Source of the DNA: an uncultured Collinsella sp.
Lineage (GTDB): Bacteria > Actinomycetota > Coriobacteriia > Coriobacteriales > Coriobacteriaceae
Direction of reading: 5' to 3'
NCBI GenBank assembly: GCA_902494855.1
Contig: CABUVC010000045.1
Span: 1 to 10,435, forward strand
DNA: 10,435 bases
Shown here one piece after another: positions 4,978 to 10,435 of this stretch; the stretch's first letter is position 1, and each line of letters begins with the position of its first letter. The position numbers were made by a program, and so were the translations under genes. Under the pieces are notes generated by a model. It was not told where the DNA came from, did no database searches, and was given only the letters and a program-made list of their open reading frames with translations.

Positions 4978-7428
4978 ATGCTGCAGAAAATCCAACGTTT
5001 TGGCGGAGCCATGTTCGCGCCCGCCATGCTGTTTTCTATATCAGGCCTCATGGTCGGCATCTCCGCCCTCGCCACGACCGTAGACATCGTCGGTGACCTC
5101 GCCGTATACGGAACCCCTTGGTACGTTTTCTGGACCATCATCCAGCGCGGCTCGTGGACGGTCTTTAAACGTCTCCCGCTCCTTTTTGCCGTAGCGCTGC
5201 CTATCGGTCTTGCCCAAAAGCAACCGGCACGCTGCTGCCTCGAGGCGCTTGTGGCCTATTTTGCCTATTGCTTCTTTTTGAGCGAGATCATTAAGCTGAG
5301 CGGAGACAACCTTGGGCTTAAGTACCCATCATCTTTGACCCCCGCCAGCGGTATCACCGTCATCGACGGCATCAAGACGCTCGACACCGGCATTATCGGC
5401 CCGCTGGCGGTGTCGGCAACCGTCGTCGCGATCCATGACCGCTTCTACGATGCCAAGGTTCCCGATTGGCTCGGCACCTTCTCGGGTTCCTCGCTGGTCT
5501 ACCTCATCAGCTTTTTTGCCGTGTTTGCCCTTGCCGCCATCTCGGCCGCCATCGTGCCTTTCGCATACGCTGTGACCGAAACGCTGCGCCACGCACTTGC
5601 GGGCGTCGGCCCCTTCGGCGTGGGCATCTTTGTGTTTTTGGAGCGAGCACTCGAGCCCATGGGGCTGCACCACCTGCTCTATATGCCCATCTATTACGAC
5701 AATCTGGTCATTCACGACGGTATTTACGCCACGTGGACCAACCTGCTCCCCATTCTCTCCCATAGCACGCGCCCTTTAAATGAACTTGCGCCCTGGGCAG
5801 GTTTTACCGCCACCGGCTGGGGCAAGCTCTTTGGCCTTCCCGCCATCGCGGCAGCATTCTATTTCACCGCCAAACCCGAACGCCGCGCCGGCCTTAAAGT
5901 CATCCTTTTGCCCGCCATCGTCGCCTCGGTGGTCTGCGGCGTCACCGAGCCGCTCGAGTTTCTCTTTATGTTCACCTATCCCGGACTCTTTTTGCTCTAC
6001 GCCGTCCTATCCTCCTGCCTTGCCATGACCATGAACTTCTTTGGCATCGTCGGCATCTTCTCGGGCGGTCTCATGGAAATGACGGCCTTCAACTTCATCC
6101 CACTCATGCGAATGCATGCCGGCTCCTACCTTTTGGCGCTCGGTATCGGTCTTGCCTTTAGCCTCATCTTTTTTGTTAGTTTTCGAGCACTCATCTTGGT
6201 CTATGACCTTAAGACGCCGGGCCGCGAGAATCATGCCTCCAATCGCGCGGCAATCGATCGTTTAACGGGAAGCGGCTTTGCCAAAGAGCAATCTCCCAAT
6301 GGCGAGGTCAGTATTCAATCCGATCAAGATCACGTCCTCGCCGAGCGGGTAATTCAGCTTTTAGGTGGCGTTGGCAATATCGTGGGCGCAACCAACTGCG
6401 CCACGCGCCTGCGCGTCGAGGTCGCAGACCCTTCCATCGTTGCAGATAATGCGTCGTTTGTCGCGGTGGGCGCCAAGGGCCTCATCATTACGGGCAAGAC
6501 CGCCCAGGTGATTATTGGCATCTCCGTTCCCCGCGTTAAAGAGCATTTTGACCAGATCATGGGCCTCGAGCCGGGATTTGTGCCCACCACCTCGGCCTCC
6601 CCTGCCGCCAGCGCAGCCCATAAGCGCGGCGATATCTGCTTCTTCGATATCGACGGAACACTCGCCTGGCAAGACCCTCGAGTGGCACAAGAGCTTCCCG
6701 AGAGCGAGCGAGACCTCTCCCCCTATCCCAATGAAGCGGTCTCGCAAGCCATCCGTGATTTTGTCGCCAAGGGCAATATGGCGTTTATCTGCACAGGGCG
6801 CACGCTGAGCTGCATCCATCCAAAGCTGCTCGAGCTGCCCTGGACCGGCATCGTCTGCCTCGCGGGTGGCTATGTCGAACTTGAGGGACACGTGATTCGC
6901 GATTTGGCGATGACGCCCGGCATGCTGCAGCGCCTTGCTCCCATTCTTGAGCAATCGGACGAAGTGATTCGTTTTGAGGGACTCAATGGCGTCGTTCGCA
7001 TGAGTGCCGATGCGCCCGACGCCCCGGGATACGCCCGCACCGTGGGCGATGCAATTACGCAGCTGCAACATTACAGCGCCTACAAGATCTTAATGTCCAC
7101 GTCGCTTGCCAGCCGCATCGCTCAGGATCAAGCGTTTGAGCCGCTGCTCTGCTTTAACGAGCTCGAGCTCGAAGTGACCGAGATTTCGCCTCGCGAATGC
7201 ACCAAGCGCGAGGGTATCCAGTCCGTACTCGACGCCCTCGATCCCCACCACGGAACCGTATACGGCATCGGCGACGCCAGCAATGACGTCTCGCTGATGA
7301 ACGCCGTCGATGTCGGTATCGCCATGGGCAATGCGCCGGACTTCCTCAAGGAAAAGGCCGACTATGTCACCGACAGCATCGACCACGACGGCGTCGTCAC
7401 CGCGCTCGAACACTTTGGGCTTATCTAG
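4978..7428 (+). CDS. PTS EIICB permease (glucose superfamily, alpha-glucoside-like) fused to a HAD-IIB phosphatase
   Basis: This 816-residue protein predicts three activities. Residues 1 to about 415 are a polytopic EIIC sugar channel; the start MLQKIQRFGGAMFAPAMLF and the sugar-site motif G-V-T-E-P-L-E-F (E324) match the alpha-glucoside branch of the glucose PTS superfamily. Residues about 452-535 are an EIIB domain with the phospho-accepting cysteine C474 in TNCATRLRV. After an Ala/Ser/Thr-rich linker (about 536-551), residues 552-816 form a full-length Cof-type HAD-IIB phosphatase. It has the nucleophile motif D557-I-D559-G-T, T606 in CTGR, K743, and G-D766-x-x-N-D770. All HAD motifs are intact. 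In relatives such as NagE an EIIA domain would follow EIIB; here a phosphatase does, so EIIA must come from elsewhere. ATG 4978 is chosen over an in-frame TTG at 4942 because GGAAGG precedes it and the protein starts where family members start. Import with phosphorylation followed by on-site dephosphorylation is the simplest reading, but it is an inference. Confidence 0.93.
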   Translation: MLQKIQRFGGAMFAPAMLFSISGLMVGISALATTVDIVGDLAVYGTPWYVFWTIIQRGSWTVFKRLPLLFAVALPIGLAQKQPARCCLEALVAYFAYCFFLSEIIKLSGDNLGLKYPSSLTPASGITVIDGIKTLDTGIIGPLAVSATVVAIHDRFYDAKVPDWLGTFSGSSLVYLISFFAVFALAAISAAIVPFAYAVTETLRHALAGVGPFGVGIFVFLERALEPMGLHHLLYMPIYYDNLVIHDGIYATWTNLLPILSHSTRPLNELAPWAGFTATGWGKLFGLPAIAAAFYFTAKPERRAGLKVILLPAIVASVVCGVTEPLEFLFMFTYPGLFLLYAVLSSCLAMTMNFFGIVGIFSGGLMEMTAFNFIPLMRMHAGSYLLALGIGLAFSLIFFVSFRALILVYDLKTPGRENHASNRAAIDRLTGSGFAKEQSPNGEVSIQSDQDHVLAERVIQLLGGVGNIVGATNCATRLRVEVADPSIVADNASFVAVGAKGLIITGKTAQVIIGISVPRVKEHFDQIMGLEPGFVPTTSASPAASAAHKRGDICFFDIDGTLAWQDPRVAQELPESERDLSPYPNEAVSQAIRDFVAKGNMAFICTGRTLSCIHPKLLELPWTGIVCLAGGYVELEGHVIRDLAMTPGMLQRLAPILEQSDEVIRFEGLNGVVRMSADAPDAPGYARTVGDAITQLQHYSAYKILMSTSLASRIAQDQAFEPLLCFNELELEVTEISPRECTKREGIQSVLDALDPHHGTVYGIGDASNDVSLMNAVDVGIAMGNAPDFLKEKADYVTDSIDHDGVVTALEHFGLI

Positions 7429-7543
7429 CCAAGCCCCTACCGCACTTGCGGCCGCATGGACCAATCGTCTTCAACCGCCGCGCTCGACGCCCTAATGTGG
7501 CAATATGTTGTCTGCATAATGCAACGATGCAACCTATCAAAGA

Positions 7544-8569
7544 ATGCGAGAACCCGTGTCCAGTCCGTTTACCAGCTTTTTAGCCCAGCACTTTGACCAG
7601 ATTAACGACTATCTGGCCACGTTCTTTGACGGACAGGCGACTTCCGCCGATATCGAGCGCTACCTGTACGCGCCGCTCTCGGCTTTTACGGCCAACGCCG
7701 GCAAGCGCCACCGCCCGCTTATCTGCATGCTCGCCGCAACCGCAGTGGGCGGTAGCTTTGAGAGCACCCGCAGCGCCGCGGCAGCTATCGAGCATTTCCA
7801 GTCAGGCGCGCTGATTCACGACGACATCGCCGACAACGGACAGCTTCGTCGAGGCAAGCCCTGCATGCACCTTACCGAGGGCACGGGCCTTGCCATCAAT
7901 TGTGGCGACCTGGCGCTCACCATGGTCACCAAGACGGTTCTCGACGATCCCACGCTCGAGTCCGACGTGAAGCTGCGTGTGCTCCACGAGCTTACCGAGA
8001 TGATCGTCCGCACCATCGAGGGTCAAGCGCTTGACCTGGGTTGGGTCCGTGACGAGCGCTTTGATATCTCGGTTGATGACTACCTGGACATGGCGACGCA
8101 CAAGACCGCGTATTACAGCGGAGCCACGCCGCTTGCCGCCGGAGCCATTATCGGCGGCGGCAGCGAAGAGCAGGTCGAGGCGCTACGCGCCTTTGGCCTG
8201 CACACCGGCCTTGCCTTTCAGATTCAGGACGACCTGCTCAACTTGGTCGGCACCAAAGAGGCCGCCAACAAGGACTTCCGCACCGACATCACCGAGGGCA
8301 AACGCACGCTCGTTGCCGTGCACGCCCTGTCTGATGAGCGCCATCACGACGAGGTCGAGGCAATCCTTTCCTCGGGCACCGAGGACCCCACGCAGCTCGC
8401 GCGCGCCGTGGAGATCTTCCAGCAGACCGGCTCCATCGAATATGCTCACGCCTACGCGCTGGACCTGACCGCAAAAGCCAAGGCTGCCATCGAGAACGTT
8501 GAGCTTGACCCGCACGCACGCGAACTGTTCCTCTCCATGGCAGATTTCTTTGTGGAGCGCCTCAACTAG
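7544..8569 (+). CDS. Trans-polyprenyl diphosphate synthase (IspA/GGPPS-like)
   Basis: This 341-residue enzyme of the isoprenoid pathway condenses isopentenyl diphosphate onto an allylic diphosphate. Visible motifs are GKRHRPL near residue 50, the first Asp-rich motif D93-D-I-A-D97 with RRGKP after it, and the second region QIQDDLLN (D229, D230, N233) followed by TEGKRTLV. The first motif has no two-residue insertion, and the residues four and five positions before it are small (A89, G88). This points away from a short-chain bacterial FPP synthase and towards a C20 or longer product, such as a menaquinone side chain or carrier-lipid precursor. The second motif ends in Asn instead of the usual Asp. 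The ATG at 7544 has only a weak ribosome site; the in-frame GTG at 7556 is an alternative. It lies 115 bp after the PTS-HAD gene with no obvious terminator between. Product length cannot be fixed by reading. Confidence 0.92.
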   Translation: MREPVSSPFTSFLAQHFDQINDYLATFFDGQATSADIERYLYAPLSAFTANAGKRHRPLICMLAATAVGGSFESTRSAAAAIEHFQSGALIHDDIADNGQLRRGKPCMHLTEGTGLAINCGDLALTMVTKTVLDDPTLESDVKLRVLHELTEMIVRTIEGQALDLGWVRDERFDISVDDYLDMATHKTAYYSGATPLAAGAIIGGGSEEQVEALRAFGLHTGLAFQIQDDLLNLVGTKEAANKDFRTDITEGKRTLVAVHALSDERHHDEVEAILSSGTEDPTQLARAVEIFQQTGSIEYAHAYALDLTAKAKAAIENVELDPHARELFLSMADFFVERLN

Positions 8570-8611
8570 CGGGGGTCACAAAACCTGTGGGCAGCGCGTT
8601 TGGGTACAAGT

Positions 8612-8620
8612 TGCTACACT
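8612..8620 (+). promoter_or_regulatory. Candidate extended -10 promoter of the peptidoglycan-binding gene
   Basis: TGCTACACT is an extended -10 (TGn plus TACACT) located 89 bp upstream of the next ATG. No good -35 is seen at the usual distance, which extended -10 promoters can tolerate. It implies a leader of about 80 nt containing a palindrome at 8678-8690. Confidence 0.4.
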
Positions 8621-8677
8621 GTTGAGTGCATGTTTATGCATTGTCTCGCGTTGTCTATCCGGCACGCGCTCAAAATA

Positions 8678-8690
8678 GTACGAATCGTAC
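8678..8690. promoter_or_regulatory. Perfect palindrome GTACGA-A-TCGTAC in the leader of the next gene
   Basis: This 13-base perfect dyad ends six bases before the AAAGGGG ribosome site of the peptidoglycan-binding gene. It could be a protein-binding operator or, in RNA, too tight a loop to fold well, so an operator is more likely. No matching site was found elsewhere in the window. Confidence 0.35.
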
Positions 8691-8708
8691 GCCGAAAGGG
8701 GTTCGTTC

Positions 8709-9614
8709 ATGGAACCTATTACCACGGGCATGCAGGGAGCAGCCGTCGAGGACGTCCAGTCCCGCCTTCTGCAGCTCGGCTATACAATCGATGACGCCGA
8801 GGTTGTCGACAAGCGCTTTGGCACCACCACCGAGCAGGCCGTCAGCACCTTCAGGCTCGACAGCGGCCTTGCTGCCGGTCATGCCGTCGATATCCCCTGT
8901 TGGAGCGCCCTGGTCGACGCCTCGTATAAGCTGGGCGACCGCACCCTGTATCTGCGCATGCCCAATTTCCATGGCGCCGATGTGCAGGCCCTGCAGCGCG
9001 CTCTCAACGTTTTGGGCTTTGCCTGTGGCGAAGACGACGGCTACTTTGGTCCGCATACCGAGGCCGCCCTGCAGCAGTTCCAGGAAAATGTCGGCCTGTT
9101 TGCCGACGGCATGGCCTTCCAGGACACCTACGCCTACATCAACCGCCTGCACCATGTGTGGGAGGGCAAGCCCTCGGTCACCGAAGCCGAGTCTCGCATC
9201 GGTTTTGCGCGCGCCGCCAACGTGCTCGAGCGTTTCCAGATTGCCGTCATCGGCGAGGACCCTATCGCGCGCAGCGTAGCATCGCGCATGTGGAACATCG
9301 CCACGGCGACGACCGACAGCAGCGGCATGATGCTTTGCGATTCCGAGGTTCCGACCGATGTCGACCTGGTGCTCGAGATCGCAAGCGACGAGTTGCCTGC
9401 AGACGCCGCCCCGCGCGCCACGATCGCCCTCGCCGAGTGCCACAACCTGGCCCAGCGCATCCGTACCGCCAATGTCGCCGCACAGCAAAAGCCGGCACGA
9501 ATTCGCATCGAGCTCACCGGCATGACGCGTTACAACGGCACCTTCACGGCCAGCGACGCGCAGACGCTCGCCGTACGCCTACTCGACGGCGTTTGCGATG
9601 CCCTCGCAGATTAG
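8709..9614 (+). CDS. Protein with two peptidoglycan-binding domains and a C-terminal amidase-like or unknown domain
   Basis: This is a 301-residue protein without a signal peptide or membrane helix, so it is probably cytoplasmic. Two PG_binding_1 repeats are recognisable. One is at about residues 8-58 (GAAVEDVQSRLLQLGY, then FGTTTEQAVSTFR); the second is at about 88-136 (GADVQALQRALNVLGF, then YFGPHTEAALQQFQ). The remaining 160 residues contain strands such as QIAVIGEDP and DVDLVLEIASD and a segment LAQRIRTANVAA. Their order resembles an Amidase_3 fold, but the zinc ligands of a working amidase are not visible. This architecture recalls mycobacterial CwlM, a cytoplasmic regulator of MurA with paired PG-binding domains and an inactive amidase domain; that link is an inference. 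The ATG follows AAAGGGG at good spacing. The 3' end of the gene seems to carry the promoter of the following tRNA. Confidence 0.85.
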   Translation: MEPITTGMQGAAVEDVQSRLLQLGYTIDDAEVVDKRFGTTTEQAVSTFRLDSGLAAGHAVDIPCWSALVDASYKLGDRTLYLRMPNFHGADVQALQRALNVLGFACGEDDGYFGPHTEAALQQFQENVGLFADGMAFQDTYAYINRLHHVWEGKPSVTEAESRIGFARAANVLERFQIAVIGEDPIARSVASRMWNIATATTDSSGMMLCDSEVPTDVDLVLEIASDELPADAAPRATIALAECHNLAQRIRTANVAAQQKPARIRIELTGMTRYNGTFTASDAQTLAVRLLDGVCDALAD

Positions 9615-9621
9615 GTAAACT
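9593..9621 (+). promoter_or_regulatory. Candidate promoter of tRNA-Gln inside the end of the upstream gene
   Basis: TTGCGA (9593-9598) and TAAACT (9616-9621) are 17 bases apart, giving a start near 9628, about 25 bases before the tRNA. Four of six bases match in each box. Confidence 0.4.
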
Positions 9622-9652
9622 AGACGAGTTGCTTTTGGGCAACACCAAACAT

Positions 9653-9727
9653 TGGGACGTAGTTCAACGGTAGAACTCCGGTTTTTGGTGCCGGCTGTTG
9701 GGGGTTCGAATCCCTCCGTCCCAGCCA
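9653..9727 (+). tRNA. tRNA-Gln (anticodon TTG)
   Basis: The full cloverleaf can be drawn. The acceptor stem TGGGACG (9653-9659) pairs with CGTCCCA (9717-9723), and the D stem is GTTC/GAAC. The anticodon stem CCGGT/GCCGG closes the loop TTTTGGT, with the anticodon TTG at 9685-9687. The T loop is TTCGAAT. The discriminator is G9724 and CCA is encoded at 9725-9727. It decodes CAA (and CAG by wobble). A terminator follows ten bases later, so it is probably a single-tRNA unit. Confidence 0.97.
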
Positions 9728-9736
9728 TTAAAACTG

Positions 9737-9774
9737 AGCGCCCTAAGCCCATAACGGCCCAGGGCGCTTTCTTG
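9737..9774 (+). terminator. Rho-independent terminator after tRNA-Gln
   Basis: An 8-bp perfect stem AGCGCCCT/AGGGCGCT (9737-9744 with 9761-9768, 16-nt loop) is followed by TTCTTG. Its position ten bases after the CCA end fits termination of the tRNA transcript. Confidence 0.75.
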
Positions 9775-9779
9775 TGGGC

Positions 9780-9900
9780 AAGCGGAGGAATTCGAATCCG
9801 CAAGGGTGCGGAGCTGAGGAAACGCGAAGCGTTTTCCAGCGCAGTACGCAAGGAGCGAAGCGACGCAGCGGGGCGCGGCCGCCGACCAGGCGGACGCGGT
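9780..9900. other. GC-rich, hairpin-bearing intergenic stretch without a credible gene
   Basis: Short open frames exist on both strands here, but their residue content is Arg/Pro/Ser-rich and repetitive, and one runs antisense through the tRNA. The DNA shows several short near-palindromes. Examples are GGAAACGC-gaa-GCGTTTTCC (9818-9837) and GCGAAGCG-type repeats around 9851-9870. It looks like a repeated non-coding unit abutting the REP-like element; a genome-wide copy count would be needed to be sure. Confidence 0.4.
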
Positions 9901-9959
9901 GTCGGCACTTGGGGACGCTCCTAAGTGCCGACATTATAGGAACGTCCCCAAGTGCCGGC
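9901..9959. repeat. REP-like palindromic repeat with three GTCGGCACTT units
   Basis: Positions 9901-9922 and 9938-9959 are inverted copies matching at 20 of 22 bases (core GGCACTTGGGGACG). Between them, 9923-9932 is a second inverted copy of GTCGGCACTT. Two mutually exclusive hairpins can therefore form, a 22-bp outer one or a 10-bp one from 9901-9910 with 9923-9932. This is the style of REP/BIME elements mobilised by REP-associated tyrosine transposases; no transposase is present in the window. Confidence 0.6.
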
Positions 9960-9992
9960 TCGGGACTATTTTCGAGGACCCTCCGAAGGACT

Positions 9993-10222
9993 GTGGCCAA
10001 AAAACGGCAAATATGAGTACTGTTACCGTTGTAGCTACATTATTTTCGTTAATAAAAGAAGATCTTAATGAGATTTATTCGCATCAAGGTCTTCCTTTAA
10101 TGAACACTTGAGGAGATACGGCAGCTTATCTGCTCGATCGACACGTCAAATCACCTTAAATGTGGTAAAAATTACTGCTACTAAAAGAGTATCAGTACTC
10201 ATATTTGCCGTTTTTTGGCCAC
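9993..10222. mobile_element. MITE-like element with perfect 30-bp terminal inverted repeats
   Basis: Positions 9993-10022 and 10193-10222 are perfect reverse complements over 30 bases. The left arm begins GTGGCCAAAAAACGGC and ends GAGTACTG. They enclose about 170 bp of clearly AT-rich DNA, in sharp contrast to the GC-rich flanks. The element is far too short for a transposase, so it resembles a non-autonomous MITE. A 32-codon open frame (ATG 10013 to TGA 10111) starts inside the left repeat but has no clear ribosome site. No convincing target-site duplication is visible at either edge, so the exact ends are uncertain. An alternative is a single large imperfect-stem RNA structure. Confidence 0.6.
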
Positions 10223-10248
10223 GGCTCTTTATAGACACCCTGTACAGC

Positions 10249-10435
10249 GACGGTGGTAGATTTCGGAACGTGCCCGTCAGCCCCGTTCCGAAAAGCGAGC
10301 CGCATGCAACGGCCAAGCCACGACAGGCCCCGGGAGAGCGGGGACACCGGCTTAGGTTTATCGCGAGTTCCGCACGAACAGGAGGCCACTTAATGTGGCC
10401 TCCGTCGTGAGCAGGACTGTAGAGCAGGAAACCTA
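10249..10435 (+). ncRNA. Candidate structured non-coding RNA, running off the right edge
   Basis: Many nested pairings occur in under 190 bases. A 10-bp stem TTTCGGAACG/CGTTCCGAAA (10261-10270 with 10284-10293) has a loop CCGTC (10274-10278) that can pair with GACGG (10249-10253) as a pseudoknot. GCCG/CGGC closes 10299-10313. CCAAGCC (10313-10319) pairs with GGCTTAGG (10349-10356, one bulge) around CCCC/GGGG. A compound arm spans 10366-10418, with a 9-bp GGAGGCCAC/GTGGCCTCC tip. TAGGTTT (10353-10359) can alternatively pair with AAACCTA at the window end. No protein frame here is credible. One G-U pair favours the plus strand. I cannot assign a known class: it lacks RNase P, tmRNA and SRP signatures; a raiA-type RNA is one candidate to test. 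Confidence 0.4.
10381..10403. other. Perfect 9-bp hairpin GGAGGCCAC/GTGGCCTCC
   Basis: A perfect stem with loop TTAAT forms the tip of the compound arm in the candidate RNA. It lacks a U-run on either strand, so it is not called a terminator. Confidence 0.5.

Noticed and set aside
9705..9799. TTCGAATCC in the tRNA T-arm repeated at 9791-9799, as a possible phage attachment-site duplication
   Set aside because: Only nine bases match, most of them the common TTCGAA palindrome, and no integrase or island is nearby.
9579..9908. Minus-strand open frame through the tRNA, with a GFEPPT and STVELR type peptide
   Set aside because: This is the well-known spurious frame produced by reading tRNA genes backwards; it overlaps tRNA-Gln and its terminator.
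10245..10265. GGTGGTA resembling a T-box leader motif
   Set aside because: The conserved T-box core (UGGNACC with antiterminator pairing) is not completed, and no terminator/antiterminator pair with a U-run follows.
10108..10410. Open frames on both strands across the right end of the MITE-like element and the candidate RNA
   Set aside because: They cross the inverted repeat into GC-rich structured DNA, have no ribosome sites or recognisable domains, and start from weak codons.
9780..10435. Possible CRISPR array in the repeat-rich end
   Set aside because: The repeats are inverted rather than regularly spaced direct repeats, and there are no spacers of even length.

Overview
The window looks like part of the chromosome of a high-GC, gut-type actinobacterium. 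The closest fit by gene style is the Coriobacteriia, for example Collinsella. This rests on the GC-rich coding sequence, the Tat-type lipoprotein sugar-binding protein, the TreR-like GntR regulator beside sugar transporters, and the GC-rich palindromic intergenic repeats. The taxonomic call is an inference from style, not a database match.

Layout. Positions 1-3727 (minus strand) hold a carbohydrate ABC importer operon transcribed right to left: a Tat/lipoprotein solute-binding protein, a MalF-type permease, a MalG-type permease, and an MsmX/UgpC-type ATPase cut off by the window edge. GC-rich hairpins sit in the two real intercistronic gaps. Upstream of the operon, a strong symmetric terminator (3941-3995) separates it from a GntR/UTRA (TreR-like) repressor at 4034-4753, also on the minus strand. 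Divergent from the repressor is an 816-residue protein (4978-7428) that fuses a glucose-superfamily PTS EIIC and EIIB to a complete HAD-IIB (Cof-type) phosphatase. Related TTGT-N4-AC(AA) sites lie at the promoter regions of all three sugar transcription units. This suggests that one GntR protein controls an ABC route and a PTS route for related sugars, probably alpha-glucosides.

Positions 7544-9614 (plus strand) hold two housekeeping-type genes: a trans-polyprenyl diphosphate synthase, and a cytoplasmic-looking protein with two peptidoglycan-binding domains and a C-terminal domain that may be a degenerate amidase. A tRNA-Gln(UUG) follows at 9653-9727 with a terminator behind it.

From 9769 to the end (about 670 bp) I see no convincing protein gene. 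The stretch holds GC-rich hairpins, a REP-like palindromic repeat (9901-9959), an AT-rich 230-bp MITE-like element bounded by perfect 30-bp inverted repeats (9993-10222), and a highly foldable segment at the right edge (about 10249-10435) that may be a structured non-coding RNA.

The most interesting items are the PTS EIICB-HAD phosphatase fusion, the MITE-like element and the structured RNA candidate.
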